Of a stretch of 64,000 nucleotides of DNA, positions 8,292-18,269 are shown piece after piece. The notes under the pieces are model-generated. The model worked only from the letters and a program-made list of their open reading frames with translations. It ran no database searches and was not told the DNA's origin. The stretch is from assembly GCA_013001595.1 (NCBI GenBank), contig JABDMH010000004.1, forward strand, positions 1 through 64,000. Direction: 5' to 3'. The stretch's first letter is position 1, and each line of letters starts with the position of its first letter. The position numbers and the translations under genes were made by a program. The DNA is from Saprospiraceae bacterium (GTDB lineage: Bacteria; Bacteroidota; Bacteroidia; Chitinophagales; Saprospiraceae).

Positions 8292-9549
8292 TGTGACCAC
8301 TACCTGCAATGAGCCACTTATAGCTTGTCAGTTCATTCAGGCCCATGGGCCCCCGTGCATGAAGTTTTTGTGTGCTGATACCAATTTCCGCCCCCAGGCC
8401 AAATTGGGCGCCATCAGTAAATGCGGTAGAAGCATTACTATAGACTGCTGCAGCATCTACTTCCTGATAAAAAGTATCGATGGTATGTTGATCTGATGCT
8501 ATTATTGCTTCGCTGTGTTTAGAGCTATAGGTGGCGATGTGATCTAGGGCATGTTGGAGGTTGTCTACCACCCGAACGGACATTTTCATTGATAAAAACT
8601 CAGTGCCAAAATGCGCTTCTTCAGCATGGTGTAGCATCGTACTACGGTATGATCCTGCCAAGGCATCAAATGCCTCTTCATCAGCGTATACAACAAGTTC
8701 ATGTTCCTCATCAAGTCCATGCAGGAGTTTAGGCAGATCAGTAGTGCGATCCCGGTGAATGAGCAAGGTATCTAAGGCGTTGCACACACTCACCCTTCTT
8801 GTCTTCGCATTCCCGATGATGGCTCTTCCGGTTTCCAATTCTGCACTCGTGTCGTAGTAGGTGTGCACGATCCCAGCACCAGTCTCTATCACAGGCACTT
8901 TGGCATGTGCCCGAACAAAATCAATCAGTCCCTGACTACCTCTGGGAATGATGATGTCAATATCATTTACGGCATCCAAGATGAAGGGCAATGCCGCCCT
9001 GCCACTCGGTGCGAGATAGATGGCTTCAGAAAGGTCATGTTCACTCAAGATCTCTCGAACAATCTTCACAATGGCTAGATTTGAAAAATGGGCATCGCTG
9101 CCGCCTTTGAGCGCCACGCAATTGCCTGATTTCAAGCATAATGCAAACACATCAAATGTTACATTAGGCCGCGACTCATAGACGATGCCGATCACCCCTA
9201 GAGGTACCGAGATTTTTGTAAGATGTAGACCTGAAGGAACTGTTCGCTCTTCCAAAATTTGATGGAGAGGACTTGGCAGTTCAGCTACATTGCGCAGGTC
9301 CTGCTCTATTTGAGATAGACGTTCATGATTTAATAACAGCCGATCGTATTTTGGATCTTCGGGATCCATGCGATCCAGGTCTTTTTGATTGGCGGCAAGA
9401 ATTTCCTCATGCGAAGTGGAAGTCAATGCTGCCAGGCGGTACAGTATCTCTTTGATTTTGTCATCGGTCAGAGATACCATACGACGAGAAGCCGCTCGCA
9501 AATCATGCAATCCTTCTCGAACATCACTCTCCAAAGTTTGTGTTTCCAC
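8281..9549 (-). CDS. proA: gamma-glutamyl phosphate reductase
   Basis: Second step of proline synthesis: NADPH reduction of glutamyl-5-phosphate to glutamate-5-semialdehyde in the cytoplasm. The 422-residue length is normal. Family motifs are visible: [18 protein letters not shown] near residue 115, [13 protein letters not shown] (~145), [10 protein letters not shown] (~205) and [11 protein letters not shown] around the catalytic Cys (~255). The C-terminus includes the [16 protein letters not shown] signature of ProA. It starts 3 bp after proB, so the two form a proBA operon. The product also meets the RocD reaction encoded at 18.3 kb. Confidence 0.96.
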   Translation of the reverse strand: METQTLESDVREGLHDLRAASRRMVSLTDDKIKEILYRLAALTSTSHEEILAANQKDLDRMDPEDPKYDRLLLNHERLSQIEQDLRNVAELPSPLHQILEERTVPSGLHLTKISVPLGVIGIVYESRPNVTFDVFALCLKSGNCVALKGGSDAHFSNLAIVKIVREILSEHDLSEAIYLAPSGRAALPFILDAVNDIDIIIPRGSQGLIDFVRAHAKVPVIETGAGIVHTYYDTSAELETGRAIIGNAKTRRVSVCNALDTLLIHRDRTTDLPKLLHGLDEEHELVVYADEEAFDALAGSYRSTMLHHAEEAHFGTEFLSMKMSVRVVDNLQHALDHIATYSSKHSEAIIASDQHTIDTFYQEVDAAAVYSNASTAFTDGAQFGLGAEIGISTQKLHARGPMGLNELTSYKWLIAGSGHIRP

Positions 9550-9552
9550 GCG

Positions 9553-10650
9553 TTAGTCATTTTCTTCTGTAAGGTATAAATAATCGTAATGCACCAGGGC
9601 TTTGTGACCTTTCTGGCCCATGTATTTTTTTGCTGTTTCGGCATTATACTGAGCAAGACCCAGGGCTAAAAGCTGCCCCTTTTCGTCGAGTAATTTGATG
9701 ACATCTCCTTTGGAGAATTCGCCTTGTATTTCACTAATGCCGATTGGAAGCAATGATCTGGCAAAGCTTGGATCTTGCAGTGCCTCTTTGGCTCCGGCAT
9801 TCACTACCACGCTTGCTCTGCCGTTTTCCTCTTGGTAGGCGATCCATTTCTTAAGCGGAGACACATTCTTTTGGCCTACAAAGTGTGTACCATGAAGATT
9901 GCCATTAACAATATCTAGAATCACTCTTTCTTTTCTACCATTGGAGATATGCACATGGATACCTGTTTTTGCAAGTTTCTTACTGACTCGAAACTTGGTG
10001 TGCATTCCCCCCCGTCCAAAACTGGATTTCTGCTGGCTAAATTTGACGTTCTGGGCATCATCTTGAACCTGAACTTCACGAATCAATCTGGCCTCCCCAC
10101 GACGCGGATCTCCATCATAGACTCCATCGACGTTGGTCAAGACGATCATTGCGTCCGCATCTATCATAGAAGCCACTAATGCCGCCAGCTCATCATTATC
10201 TGTAAACATGAGTTCATCGATGGCAATCACATCGTTTTCGTTGACAATCGGCACCACATTTTCAGTCATCAATGCTTCAAAACAGTTACGCATATTGAGA
10301 TAGTGATGCCTATCTCTAAAATCCTCTTTGGTAGCTAGTATCTGTGCAACATGGAGCCCGGCGGCTCTAAATAAATCCAGATATCGATTGAGTAAGATGG
10401 GCTGTCCAATAGAAGCGAGCAGTTGTCTTCTTTTTACCCTGGACAAATTGCGCTGGGGTTTAAAGATGCCTCGACCGGCACCGACTGCTCCTGAACTGAT
10501 CAGGATGATTTCGATGCCCGATGTCTTGAGCTTTGTAATTTGCTGGACTAGGTTAGTCAGAGAGTCTTCGTCCAACAAACCATCATCGGTCGATAATACA
10601 TTGGTCCCAACTTTGATTACCAGCCGATTATATGCCTGATTCCGCTTCAT
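9553..10650 (-). CDS. proB: glutamate 5-kinase with PUA domain
   Basis: First step of proline synthesis: ATP-dependent phosphorylation of glutamate. The 365 residues hold an amino-acid kinase domain (NRLVIKVGTNVLS at the start, ISSGAVGAGRG ~55, PIVNENDVIAIDELMFTDNDELAALVA ~140-165, FGRGGMHTK ~215) and a C-terminal PUA domain (~275-365). The PUA-containing length matches E. coli-type, feedback-inhibited ProB. It leads the proBA operon. On the minus strand a TATCTTTA sequence lies about 10 bases upstream of the ATG and could be a -7 element with one mismatch. Confidence 0.96.
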   Translation of the reverse strand: MKRNQAYNRLVIKVGTNVLSTDDGLLDEDSLTNLVQQITKLKTSGIEIILISSGAVGAGRGIFKPQRNLSRVKRRQLLASIGQPILLNRYLDLFRAAGLHVAQILATKEDFRDRHHYLNMRNCFEALMTENVVPIVNENDVIAIDELMFTDNDELAALVASMIDADAMIVLTNVDGVYDGDPRRGEARLIREVQVQDDAQNVKFSQQKSSFGRGGMHTKFRVSKKLAKTGIHVHISNGRKERVILDIVNGNLHGTHFVGQKNVSPLKKWIAYQEENGRASVVVNAGAKEALQDPSFARSLLPIGISEIQGEFSKGDVIKLLDEKGQLLALGLAQYNAETAKKYMGQKGHKALVHYDYLYLTEEND

Positions 10651-10814
10651 TTGTGGCGTAAAGATAAAGCTTCGCTTTTATTTGGAAATGAAAGTTGCAT
10701 CTGAGCAAAGGACTTAACAGCTTCTCGAAGATAGCTCCCTAGATTGACGAGATTTGGTTTGTACAAAGTCAGGGTTAGTTATACTTTGCAACTCATTTTG
10801 ACAACATCTGATTC

Positions 10815-12314
10815 ATGCAAATGACTTTACGTCAGCTTTATAAATCTTATCCAGGGTTTATCATGGGCATAGGAGCGATCTTTATTTGTCGACTAGTCAT
10901 TGTCTTTTCCATGGGGTTGATGCCACAAGATGCCTATTACTACTACTACACTCGACATCTTGCCTTATCGTACTTCGATCATCCACCCATGATCGCTTAC
11001 CTGCTCTATGTATACACTTCGATTTTTGGCAATGGGGTGGCTGCAATCAAGTTTGCTGATTTCAGTACTACCTTGGTATCCATTTTCCTTTTTTATAAAC
11101 TATCCCGTCGGTTATTGTCGCATCATCGGGCAATGCTAGCCACCGTATTGCTGTTTTCAACATTGATGGTGACGATTTTGTCGATGGTTTCTACACCTGA
11201 TGTGCCACTGATATTATTTTGGACTCTAGCCCTTATTTATGTTCATAAGGCCCTGACTGATGGACTCAAGCGTGATTGGATTCTTTCAGGTGTAATAATT
11301 GGTTTTGCTTTCGACAGTAAATACACAGCCGTATTTCTATTGGCAGGATTATTCATATTCTTGCTTTTTACGATCCATTATCGCCATTACCTCTTCTCAC
11401 GAAGGAGTCTGCTTTTGATAGTTGGGTTCTTGTGCGCCGTTTCTCCGGTCTTTATCTGGAATTTTGCTAATGACTGGGGATCTTTTGGTTTTCAGGGAAG
11501 CAGTAGATTTTCCAACATAATGGCTTTACGCCTCCAACCAGAATTGACAATAGGTTTGATTGGTCATCAACTGCTTATTCTCATTCCCGTCTTAGGTTTA
11601 TGTACAATCTACCTACTTTCTAGAAAAGCTAGACGTTTGATCACTGGTAGACGGATTTCTGATCAAAATCGATTCCTGATTGCCTTTAGTGTGCCGATGT
11701 TGCTGTTCTTTGGACTTTTATCACCCATCTATTGGATAAAACTAAATTGGTTGATGCCGGCCTATATAGCCGGGGTAATCCTTGCTGCTCAATATATACG
11801 CCTTAAATATGTCAAGTGGCAAATGGCAGTGGCGGTTATTTTTCACTTGGTACTTATCGTACAAATTTTATGGTATCCGGTTAATATTAAATCAGACGAT
11901 ACTTGGTGGGGCTGGGAAGAGTTTTCTGAGGAGGTCAAAAAAAGAGTTGATGAATATCCAGATTGTTTTCTGTTCTCCATGGACGGATATAAGACGAGCG
12001 CCATTTTATCTTACTATTTAGAAGACAAAATGGTTTTTTCCAGTAATGTCATTCAAGAAAATGGCCTGCAATTTTCTGTTGAGCATCCATGCCTAGATGA
12101 ATACCATGGTAAGAACGCCCTATTTTTAGACTCTGAAAAGCGTGACCTTTCCGAAAAGGGACACAAACCACCTGATCCGAGGTTAGCTGACTTCTTTAAT
12201 CAAATCGTTGAGTTAGATCCCATTTTAATCCGCGATAAAAAAGAAAACATCCTGCGAAAGTATTATGTCTATCGCTGTATCGACTATCAACCAGGATGTA
12301 TAGAACAAGACTGA
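10815..12314 (+). CDS. GT39/ArnT-like membrane glycosyltransferase
   Basis: The 499-residue protein has about ten hydrophobic segments and the N-terminal signature of the PMT_2/ArnT superfamily: an acidic loop in MPQDAYYYYYTRHLALSYFDHPPMIAYLL (residues ~36-64), where the Asp is normally catalytic, after the first membrane segment. Such enzymes move sugars from polyprenyl phosphate onto lipids, glycans or proteins on the outer face of the inner membrane. The C-terminal ~110 residues are soluble and probably periplasmic. Acceptor and donor cannot be told from sequence. It stands alone, divergent from proB with a 165-bp gap containing TTATACTTTGC, a near match to a Bacteroidota -7 element. Confidence 0.82.
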   Translation: MQMTLRQLYKSYPGFIMGIGAIFICRLVIVFSMGLMPQDAYYYYYTRHLALSYFDHPPMIAYLLYVYTSIFGNGVAAIKFADFSTTLVSIFLFYKLSRRLLSHHRAMLATVLLFSTLMVTILSMVSTPDVPLILFWTLALIYVHKALTDGLKRDWILSGVIIGFAFDSKYTAVFLLAGLFIFLLFTIHYRHYLFSRRSLLLIVGFLCAVSPVFIWNFANDWGSFGFQGSSRFSNIMALRLQPELTIGLIGHQLLILIPVLGLCTIYLLSRKARRLITGRRISDQNRFLIAFSVPMLLFFGLLSPIYWIKLNWLMPAYIAGVILAAQYIRLKYVKWQMAVAVIFHLVLIVQILWYPVNIKSDDTWWGWEEFSEEVKKRVDEYPDCFLFSMDGYKTSAILSYYLEDKMVFSSNVIQENGLQFSVEHPCLDEYHGKNALFLDSEKRDLSEKGHKPPDPRLADFFNQIVELDPILIRDKKENILRKYYVYRCIDYQPGCIEQD

Positions 12315-12339
12315 TGCTGGACGTAGAAGAGATAAGGTA

Positions 12340-13065
12340 TTACTTCACTTGATGTAATGATCCAGATCCAGAGACACGGCTCTGTACCTTGACCTGGTCA
12401 CCGCCTTTGTATCGCACATTTCCACTGCCTGATATGTTGGCTTCGATATACTCAGATACATTGACAAAGGCATTTCCAGAGCCGCTGATCATAAACTTGC
12501 CGGAGACGGCCTGTAGATCTAATGCCTTAAGTTGACCAGAACCACTTATTTGACCCTCGAGGTGCTCGGCGACACCTTCGATACGAATCGATCCCGATCC
12601 ACTTATGCGATTGCTAATGTCCTCTGCATTGACATCTAATGATATTCGACCAGAACCAGATACTCGAACTTCTAAGTCCTCAACTTCAGCAAAGTGATTG
12701 GCACACTCAATGCTTCCGGCACCGCTTAACGACAACAGGTCTATTTGCGGCAACGTGATTTCGATTTCAACTCGATCGGCCTTCTTTACGGGTCGATCAT
12801 AGCGAATGGTAAGTACATGCTCTCCCTCATCAAAAATGATATTATCGAGTATGTTCGCCTGTCCAGTTGCCATCACCTTATAAGTGGATCCCTGTGTTAG
12901 GATCACATGGCAAGCAAAACTGTTTTTGATTCCAGAGAAACCAGCAACATGAATTTCTCTGGTTACTTTGGGTCCTTCTCCGTTAATGCCCGATTTCCAA
13001 AGATTTTGTGCATTCAACGAGGATGACAGGAATAGGCACAGGCAGATTACAAATAGATGTTTCAT
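12340..13065 (-). CDS. GIN-domain (DUF2807) exported protein
   Basis: A signal peptide (MKHLFVICLCLFLSSSLNAQ) is followed by a right-handed beta-helix-like repeat region in which Ser-Gly-Ser-Gly recurs about every 19 residues (LSGAGSIE, VSGSGRIS, ISGSGSIR, ISGSGQLK, ISGSGNAF, ISGSGNVR, VSGSGSLH). That is the hallmark of the head GIN domain, often named putative auto-transporter adhesin. The 241-residue length is typical. It is probably periplasmic or surface located; its role in Bacteroidota is not known. It is convergent with the GT39-like gene (25 bp gap). Confidence 0.9.
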   Translation of the reverse strand: MKHLFVICLCLFLSSSLNAQNLWKSGINGEGPKVTREIHVAGFSGIKNSFACHVILTQGSTYKVMATGQANILDNIIFDEGEHVLTIRYDRPVKKADRVEIEITLPQIDLLSLSGAGSIECANHFAEVEDLEVRVSGSGRISLDVNAEDISNRISGSGSIRIEGVAEHLEGQISGSGQLKALDLQAVSGKFMISGSGNAFVNVSEYIEANISGSGNVRYKGGDQVKVQSRVSGSGSLHQVK

Positions 13066-13325
13066 AGTTGCTGTTGAATTTAATAACTACTAGTGAATGC
13101 ACTGCGAAAAGGTCACCAAATCAAAAATGGCTCTTTTGGCAATCTTTCCATTTTTCCCAATCGGCTGATACTCAGGCATCACCCAATCTCAAAAAAGTGC
13201 AATTCTTATCCAAAATAGACTCATTTTGTAAAGTTGGCACTCTCAGGAGTACATTCACTGGTTAGACTAAAGACCAACCTTCTTGTCAGTGGTTGCATGA
13301 AGTCTTACGTCCAGCTACTAATTAT

Positions 13326-14972
13326 CTAAAAACGAGCTGTGATACCTCCCAAAACGTTTAAGCCGTAGGTTGGGTAGTTATACCATCTTCGATAATTATT
13401 TGCGGCAAGGTTATTAAGGTGTAAAAAGAGACCAACATTTTCAGTGAAGAAGAAATCAGCACCCAAACTCACATCTAGTAACAAGTTGGGTTCTTCGCCA
13501 AAGGGTAGGTCATCTTCAAAAGGAACCGGATCATTGACGAACACATCGGCCTTGAGTCTTAGCTTTTGATCAAAGGCCAGATATGCCACACCAACATTTG
13601 CTTGCAGCTGAGGAAGATACCAAGCCTCAGCTGCATTTTTAGTGTCGTAGATGTTGTAAACAGCACTGGCAGAGAGATCAAAATTGGAAGCAATGTTACC
13701 CTTAATGGAGCCTTTGAAATATATAATATTGGTGGTATCATAGAGTACATCAAATCGCATCCAGGGTTTTTCCAAATTGACCTGGTACAGTGCTAGATCA
13801 TTGGTTGGTTTATATCCTCCTTGCAGACTGTATTCCAAACCCGACACTATGCCTTTGACTCCTGCATAGAAGTCATAGTAGCTGCTGTTTCTTAAGTCAG
13901 AAAGCTCTGATACTAAGAAGGGGTTATAGTCAGAGAGCATGCGGAAGGTGTTTTTACGCAACTCACCATCGGCACCAAAAAATATAGAAAGATTATTTCC
14001 GACCACGTTTAATAATACTTCCACATCAGGGTAGAAGAAATATTCTTCATTGGACGTCTCCAGTCTGGCCCCAAATTTTATCCGTACACTTTGTGTCCCA
14101 AAACTGAAAGATGGATTTGCAAAGAAATTATTCAATTTCTGAATGGTGGTGTCCTTCAATCTAGTCAAATCGGTGCCAAGGGCGATGGTGAGCGGATTAT
14201 CGCCAAACCATTTGGTTAAGCCAAGGTCGAGGTTAAGTCCTGTTTCCCGAGTGGCAAAATTATTGGCTAAAGCATAAGCATTGACTCCGGCCCAATAATT
14301 CAGTTTACTTCGAGATTCTGTGCCATTATAAATCTTTGCGCCCAGTTCAAAAACATTAATCCTGTTCTGAACATCCTCTTTCTCATATGAAATCGTATCC
14401 GACCTATCATAACCATAAAAGTAATTTCGATCAAGAGATGCACCAAGCTTACCGTCAACTGCAAATCCGTAATCTGACATGTAGGTTCCTTTCAGCAGTG
14501 CAGCAGTCTCAGAAAATCTTTGATTTTCTACATTATTGTCGTTTGCGGAATGGTGGGTCAATCTTGCTAAGAAATTGGAGCCGTTGTCGTTTCCTTCCAT
14601 GCGATATCCTGCATCAAGATAGGGCGATAGTGGATAACCAAAGCCTGCTTTTACAAATCCATTATAAGCTTGAGGTAGTTCTTCTGTCCGAACCGCAATC
14701 GATTTGATCGTTGGTGGAAGGTAGTTGATGGGCAGCACTTTCTCTATCACCTCATAACTGAATTGTTGGTCCTTGACCTCTTGGATATTTGCTTGCGGTT
14801 CCAACTTGATCTTGTTGGCATCAGCAAGGCGAGCCTCAAAATTACTGACCACCTCAACTTTTTCTGAAGGCAGATCTTGGGCCTCGAGGTAGGTATTGCC
14901 CCAAAGCAGTAGAATGACAGCATATAGCAGCATTCTCAACATGCTTGCTTTTTCCCTAGTTGTTTTCTTCAT
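13326..14972 (-). CDS. outer-membrane beta-barrel protein, TonB-receptor-like without plug
   Basis: I placed the start at the MKKTTREK methionine (14972), which gives a signal peptide ending ...LLLWGNTYLEAQ. A longer frame reaches 14999 and a shorter start is MLRM at 14942. The mature protein is a run of alternating strands rich in Tyr, Asp, Asn and Gly (for example AGFGYPLSPYLDAGYRM, LSASAVYNIYD) and ends in an aromatic/basic residue pair, RF, as outer-membrane barrels do. No plug domain or TonB box is visible. The start overlaps the 3' end of the TPR gene by 17 bp, so the two are translationally linked. A TPR protein next to such a barrel is a recurring Bacteroidota arrangement. Confidence 0.75.
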   Translation of the reverse strand: MKKTTREKASMLRMLLYAVILLLWGNTYLEAQDLPSEKVEVVSNFEARLADANKIKLEPQANIQEVKDQQFSYEVIEKVLPINYLPPTIKSIAVRTEELPQAYNGFVKAGFGYPLSPYLDAGYRMEGNDNGSNFLARLTHHSANDNNVENQRFSETAALLKGTYMSDYGFAVDGKLGASLDRNYFYGYDRSDTISYEKEDVQNRINVFELGAKIYNGTESRSKLNYWAGVNAYALANNFATRETGLNLDLGLTKWFGDNPLTIALGTDLTRLKDTTIQKLNNFFANPSFSFGTQSVRIKFGARLETSNEEYFFYPDVEVLLNVVGNNLSIFFGADGELRKNTFRMLSDYNPFLVSELSDLRNSSYYDFYAGVKGIVSGLEYSLQGGYKPTNDLALYQVNLEKPWMRFDVLYDTTNIIYFKGSIKGNIASNFDLSASAVYNIYDTKNAAEAWYLPQLQANVGVAYLAFDQKLRLKADVFVNDPVPFEDDLPFGEEPNLLLDVSLGADFFFTENVGLFLHLNNLAANNYRRWYNYPTYGLNVLGGITARF

Positions 14973-17900
14973 CAGTCGTAGAAGTTGTGGATTGCTCATT
15001 GACTATTCTATTCGATCTTGCTTCCTCAGCCTCTATTGCTTTTACTTTTGCCTCTGCGATTTCTACCAGTGCAGGATCTTCAGTGAAATTGTCAATCACT
15101 GCTTCCAATGCAGCTTTGGCATTAAAGTAATCTTGCTTCTCAACCAGTATATCGCTAAGCAGTATTAGGCTGCGAGCCACCCAGTAAGGATAGGCACCAC
15201 TTTCACTATAAGACTTTCTGCACGCCCTTTCTGCGAGATCAATATCGCGGCTGAGGTAGTGGATATTGGCAATCAAATACCTTGCCTCGGCAGTATTCTC
15301 ATTATTGGAATTCTCTAATACTTCCTGAAATAATTGCATCGCTTCAGCATATCGCTTTTCTTCAAAGGAGATCTTTCCTCGATAAAACTGTGCAACTGCC
15401 AACTCTTCTTTGGTAGCACTGGGATTGGACATTACTTTCGTTGCATAGGTGGATGCAGCGCTCTTTTTGCCCGAGCGATACGCCGATCGCATTGCATACA
15501 GTTGAGCCTCAAACTTTAGCTGTGGATCATTGGTCAATAATTCCAACTTAGCGAAATATTGATATGCTTTTTCGAAGTCTTCGGCGTGATTATAGCTGAT
15601 TAAGCCTGCCTTTTCTAAACTCGGCTGATAATACCTGCTTTGCCCTCTTTCAATCACGTATTCATAATCAGCATTTGCTTCATCAAATTGCTTCAGGATG
15701 CTGTATGATTCCGCCCGATTGTAATAGGCGTCTAGTACGTGAAATCCACGGGGGTATTTGTCAAGGTAATCGCTGAAGGCTTGAATGGCACGCTCGTAAT
15801 CAGCAGCTTCGTAGAGTCGTTGAGCTACTTGATAATTTAGAGAATCCCGCTCACCTCCACTCACCTTATACCCAGGGATCGATTCTACAAATGCAACGTA
15901 TTCATCTGGTTGACCTAGATCCTGTACATAGATCTCCTCGATTGCAGCCATTGCATCCTTTGCTTCTTGTGAGGATGGATTATTTTTAAAAATAATCTTG
16001 TAGTGTACCAAAGCTTCTTCAATATCACCCAGATTATAAGTGATTAGCCCCAGCTTTAGGTAAGCCTTATTGATTAGGTCGGATTTACCCCGGTATTGGG
16101 CAACGAGTCGTTCCAGCGGGGCCAAGGCATCTTGCAGCTGCCGCAAATCTTGATACGTATCAGCCATTTCCAGGAGTGCATCATCTGCATATGCTGCATT
16201 GGGATGGTTGTTTACCAATTGTTCCAATGTGATCAGCTTGGCGGTTGGATATCCCTGCAAACCCTGGATGACAGCTTTTTGGAAAATGGCATACTCAAAT
16301 CCCGGTGCTTCAAGCGAGATGGCCTGATCATAGTGTTTAAGTGCTGGACGGTACCGATTTCTCTTAAAATTACAATCACCGGCGCGAAGGAGCGCATCTG
16401 GCATCACTTGCTTGGCAAGCAATGGTGAAACAGATCGATTGCCATCGATCATTTCTATACAGCTTTCAAAATGTTTGAGTGCATTCGTGTAATCATCGGT
16501 CTTAATATAATTATACCCTTGTGTGTAATGTCCGGTGGCCAAAGAAGAGGAGGGAGGGAGATCCCCTATGCTTGAAGCAAGGGTAATAAATCGGCTGAAG
16601 TCTCCCTTACTAATTCCGTATTTTTTCTGATAGTGATGTATCTCTCCGGTCCAGAAGGTAGCCAGTGCTTTAATCGTATTGTCGACCGGAACAGACAAGG
16701 ATTTCTCAAAATATGCCAATGCTGAATTGAAGTTTCGTCCAGTATAGTCCTGAATACCTTGGTAATACGTGACTTTTTGGTACGCTTCCTTGATGCGCGG
16801 TGTCTGTTCTGGCAATCCCTCAATAATCTTTATCGCACCGCGATAATCGTTGGTATTAACTAGGGTTTCGCTCAATAGCTCCTGCGCATCGGTATAATAT
16901 TTTGAAGTCGGTTGAAACCGACGGAGGGCATTGATGGCATCTCGGTCAAAATGTAACTCTACCGAAAGTTTGGCAAAATTGAAGAGTGCTTCTTCTTGCA
17001 TTTCGGTATCATAGGGCAAACGGGAAACCTTTTGGAAGGCATTGCGCGCTGATGCACGATCACCTATCTGCAGATAGGCATTGGCCAGATAAAACATGGC
17101 AGATTGTCCCAGCTCGCTATCCTCTCGGTCCAATTCACGAAAACTCTGGATGGATTCTTCGTACTTGCCCTTTTTATATTGTACGAAACCCAGTTGATAA
17201 AAATCCTCCACCCTCAGTTTCCTAGAGTTCTGTTCAAAATACTCTAGATAAGTTAGTGCTTGTTCATAGTCACCGAGTTCAAAATAGGCCTGACCAATGA
17301 GTTGATTTAGTTCTGCTTGATTTTTAACGCCCCGCTGATCAGCATATGGTAAACTTGCAGAGATGACTTGCTGGTAGTCACCCTGCTTGAAATATACCTG
17401 AGCAATATAGTATGGAATGCTTTTGCGATACAAAGGATCTTTTTCAGCAATCTTCCAACTCTTAATGGCACAATCATAATCTTCGCCGTAGAAGCATGAC
17501 ATGCCATAGTAGTAATTGCTTGCATAGTAGTTTGGACCCTCCGTATTCAACACTGTAGCAAATTTGGCCTTGGCCTCATCGTATCGCTTTCGCACGAAAA
17601 GGCAATAGGCATGCTTGAAGGCAATTTCTGTGCGCTCGCTCTGCGTAAAACCACGCTGATCCATCATCGCAAAAAATTCGATGGCCTGGTCATATTTGCG
17701 GCTATTGTAGTAATAGTCGGCTAGTTCTAAGAGTGCCTTATTAGCAGTTGGATCTGGCCGATGTCTGCGCACAAAATCTAGCATCAACTTCTGTCCATCG
17801 GGTTGTTCGAGACGTACAGCAGAACGGGCATAGTAGAGTTCCGCTTTTTTCTTGATTATACGGTATTCCGGTTCATTGACCGGCGCCAATTTATCGAGTA

Positions 17901-18072
17901 CTTTTCCAAACTCATCTTGAGCTACACTGTATACACCCAGGTCAAAAAGTTCGAGGCCTTTCTTAAAATTTACGTTGGCTTCCGTGTACACCGTAGACTG
18001 CTGTGCAGCGATGTAGAAAGGGAGGAAGAGAACGAAGATGCTTACAGATGCATACTTCCTCATCATAGTCAT
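14956..18072 (-). CDS. large periplasmic tetratricopeptide-repeat protein
   Basis: The 1038-residue protein has an N-terminal signal peptide (MMRKYASVSIFVLFLPFYIAAQ) and then TPR units almost throughout, seen as recurring A-x-x-x-Y/F pairs with G/A at position 8 (YDQAIEFFAMMDQRG, YEQALTYLEYFEQ, YEESIQSFRELD, FDRDAINALRRFQ, YERAIQAFSDYLDKYP, YFNAKAALEAVIDNF). A short acidic, Thr/Ser-rich tail ends it. This is a scaffold for protein-protein contacts, probably periplasmic and working with the co-transcribed outer-membrane barrel downstream. On the minus strand a TAAATTCG sequence lies about 55 bases before the ATG and fits a -7 element. Confidence 0.85.
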   Translation of the reverse strand: MTMMRKYASVSIFVLFLPFYIAAQQSTVYTEANVNFKKGLELFDLGVYSVAQDEFGKVLDKLAPVNEPEYRIIKKKAELYYARSAVRLEQPDGQKLMLDFVRRHRPDPTANKALLELADYYYNSRKYDQAIEFFAMMDQRGFTQSERTEIAFKHAYCLFVRKRYDEAKAKFATVLNTEGPNYYASNYYYGMSCFYGEDYDCAIKSWKIAEKDPLYRKSIPYYIAQVYFKQGDYQQVISASLPYADQRGVKNQAELNQLIGQAYFELGDYEQALTYLEYFEQNSRKLRVEDFYQLGFVQYKKGKYEESIQSFRELDREDSELGQSAMFYLANAYLQIGDRASARNAFQKVSRLPYDTEMQEEALFNFAKLSVELHFDRDAINALRRFQPTSKYYTDAQELLSETLVNTNDYRGAIKIIEGLPEQTPRIKEAYQKVTYYQGIQDYTGRNFNSALAYFEKSLSVPVDNTIKALATFWTGEIHHYQKKYGISKGDFSRFITLASSIGDLPPSSSLATGHYTQGYNYIKTDDYTNALKHFESCIEMIDGNRSVSPLLAKQVMPDALLRAGDCNFKRNRYRPALKHYDQAISLEAPGFEYAIFQKAVIQGLQGYPTAKLITLEQLVNNHPNAAYADDALLEMADTYQDLRQLQDALAPLERLVAQYRGKSDLINKAYLKLGLITYNLGDIEEALVHYKIIFKNNPSSQEAKDAMAAIEEIYVQDLGQPDEYVAFVESIPGYKVSGGERDSLNYQVAQRLYEAADYERAIQAFSDYLDKYPRGFHVLDAYYNRAESYSILKQFDEANADYEYVIERGQSRYYQPSLEKAGLISYNHAEDFEKAYQYFAKLELLTNDPQLKFEAQLYAMRSAYRSGKKSAASTYATKVMSNPSATKEELAVAQFYRGKISFEEKRYAEAMQLFQEVLENSNNENTAEARYLIANIHYLSRDIDLAERACRKSYSESGAYPYWVARSLILLSDILVEKQDYFNAKAALEAVIDNFTEDPALVEIAEAKVKAIEAEEARSNRIVNEQSTTSTTDEENN

Positions 18073-18269
18073 TGGATTTTCCTAGTCTCTAAAAGCTGTG
18101 AGAGCAAAAACAATTGTTTCTAAGCTGCGAATTTAGAAAAAATTAACGTCTCAAATACTTAAATGTTAAGATTACTAGGATAATATGAATTAAAAAATAA
18201 TCTAATAAGAAGGGAGATCCGTTGTCCAAAAATGGCCGTCAACCAAGATTCAAAGCAAAACGTCAGAGA

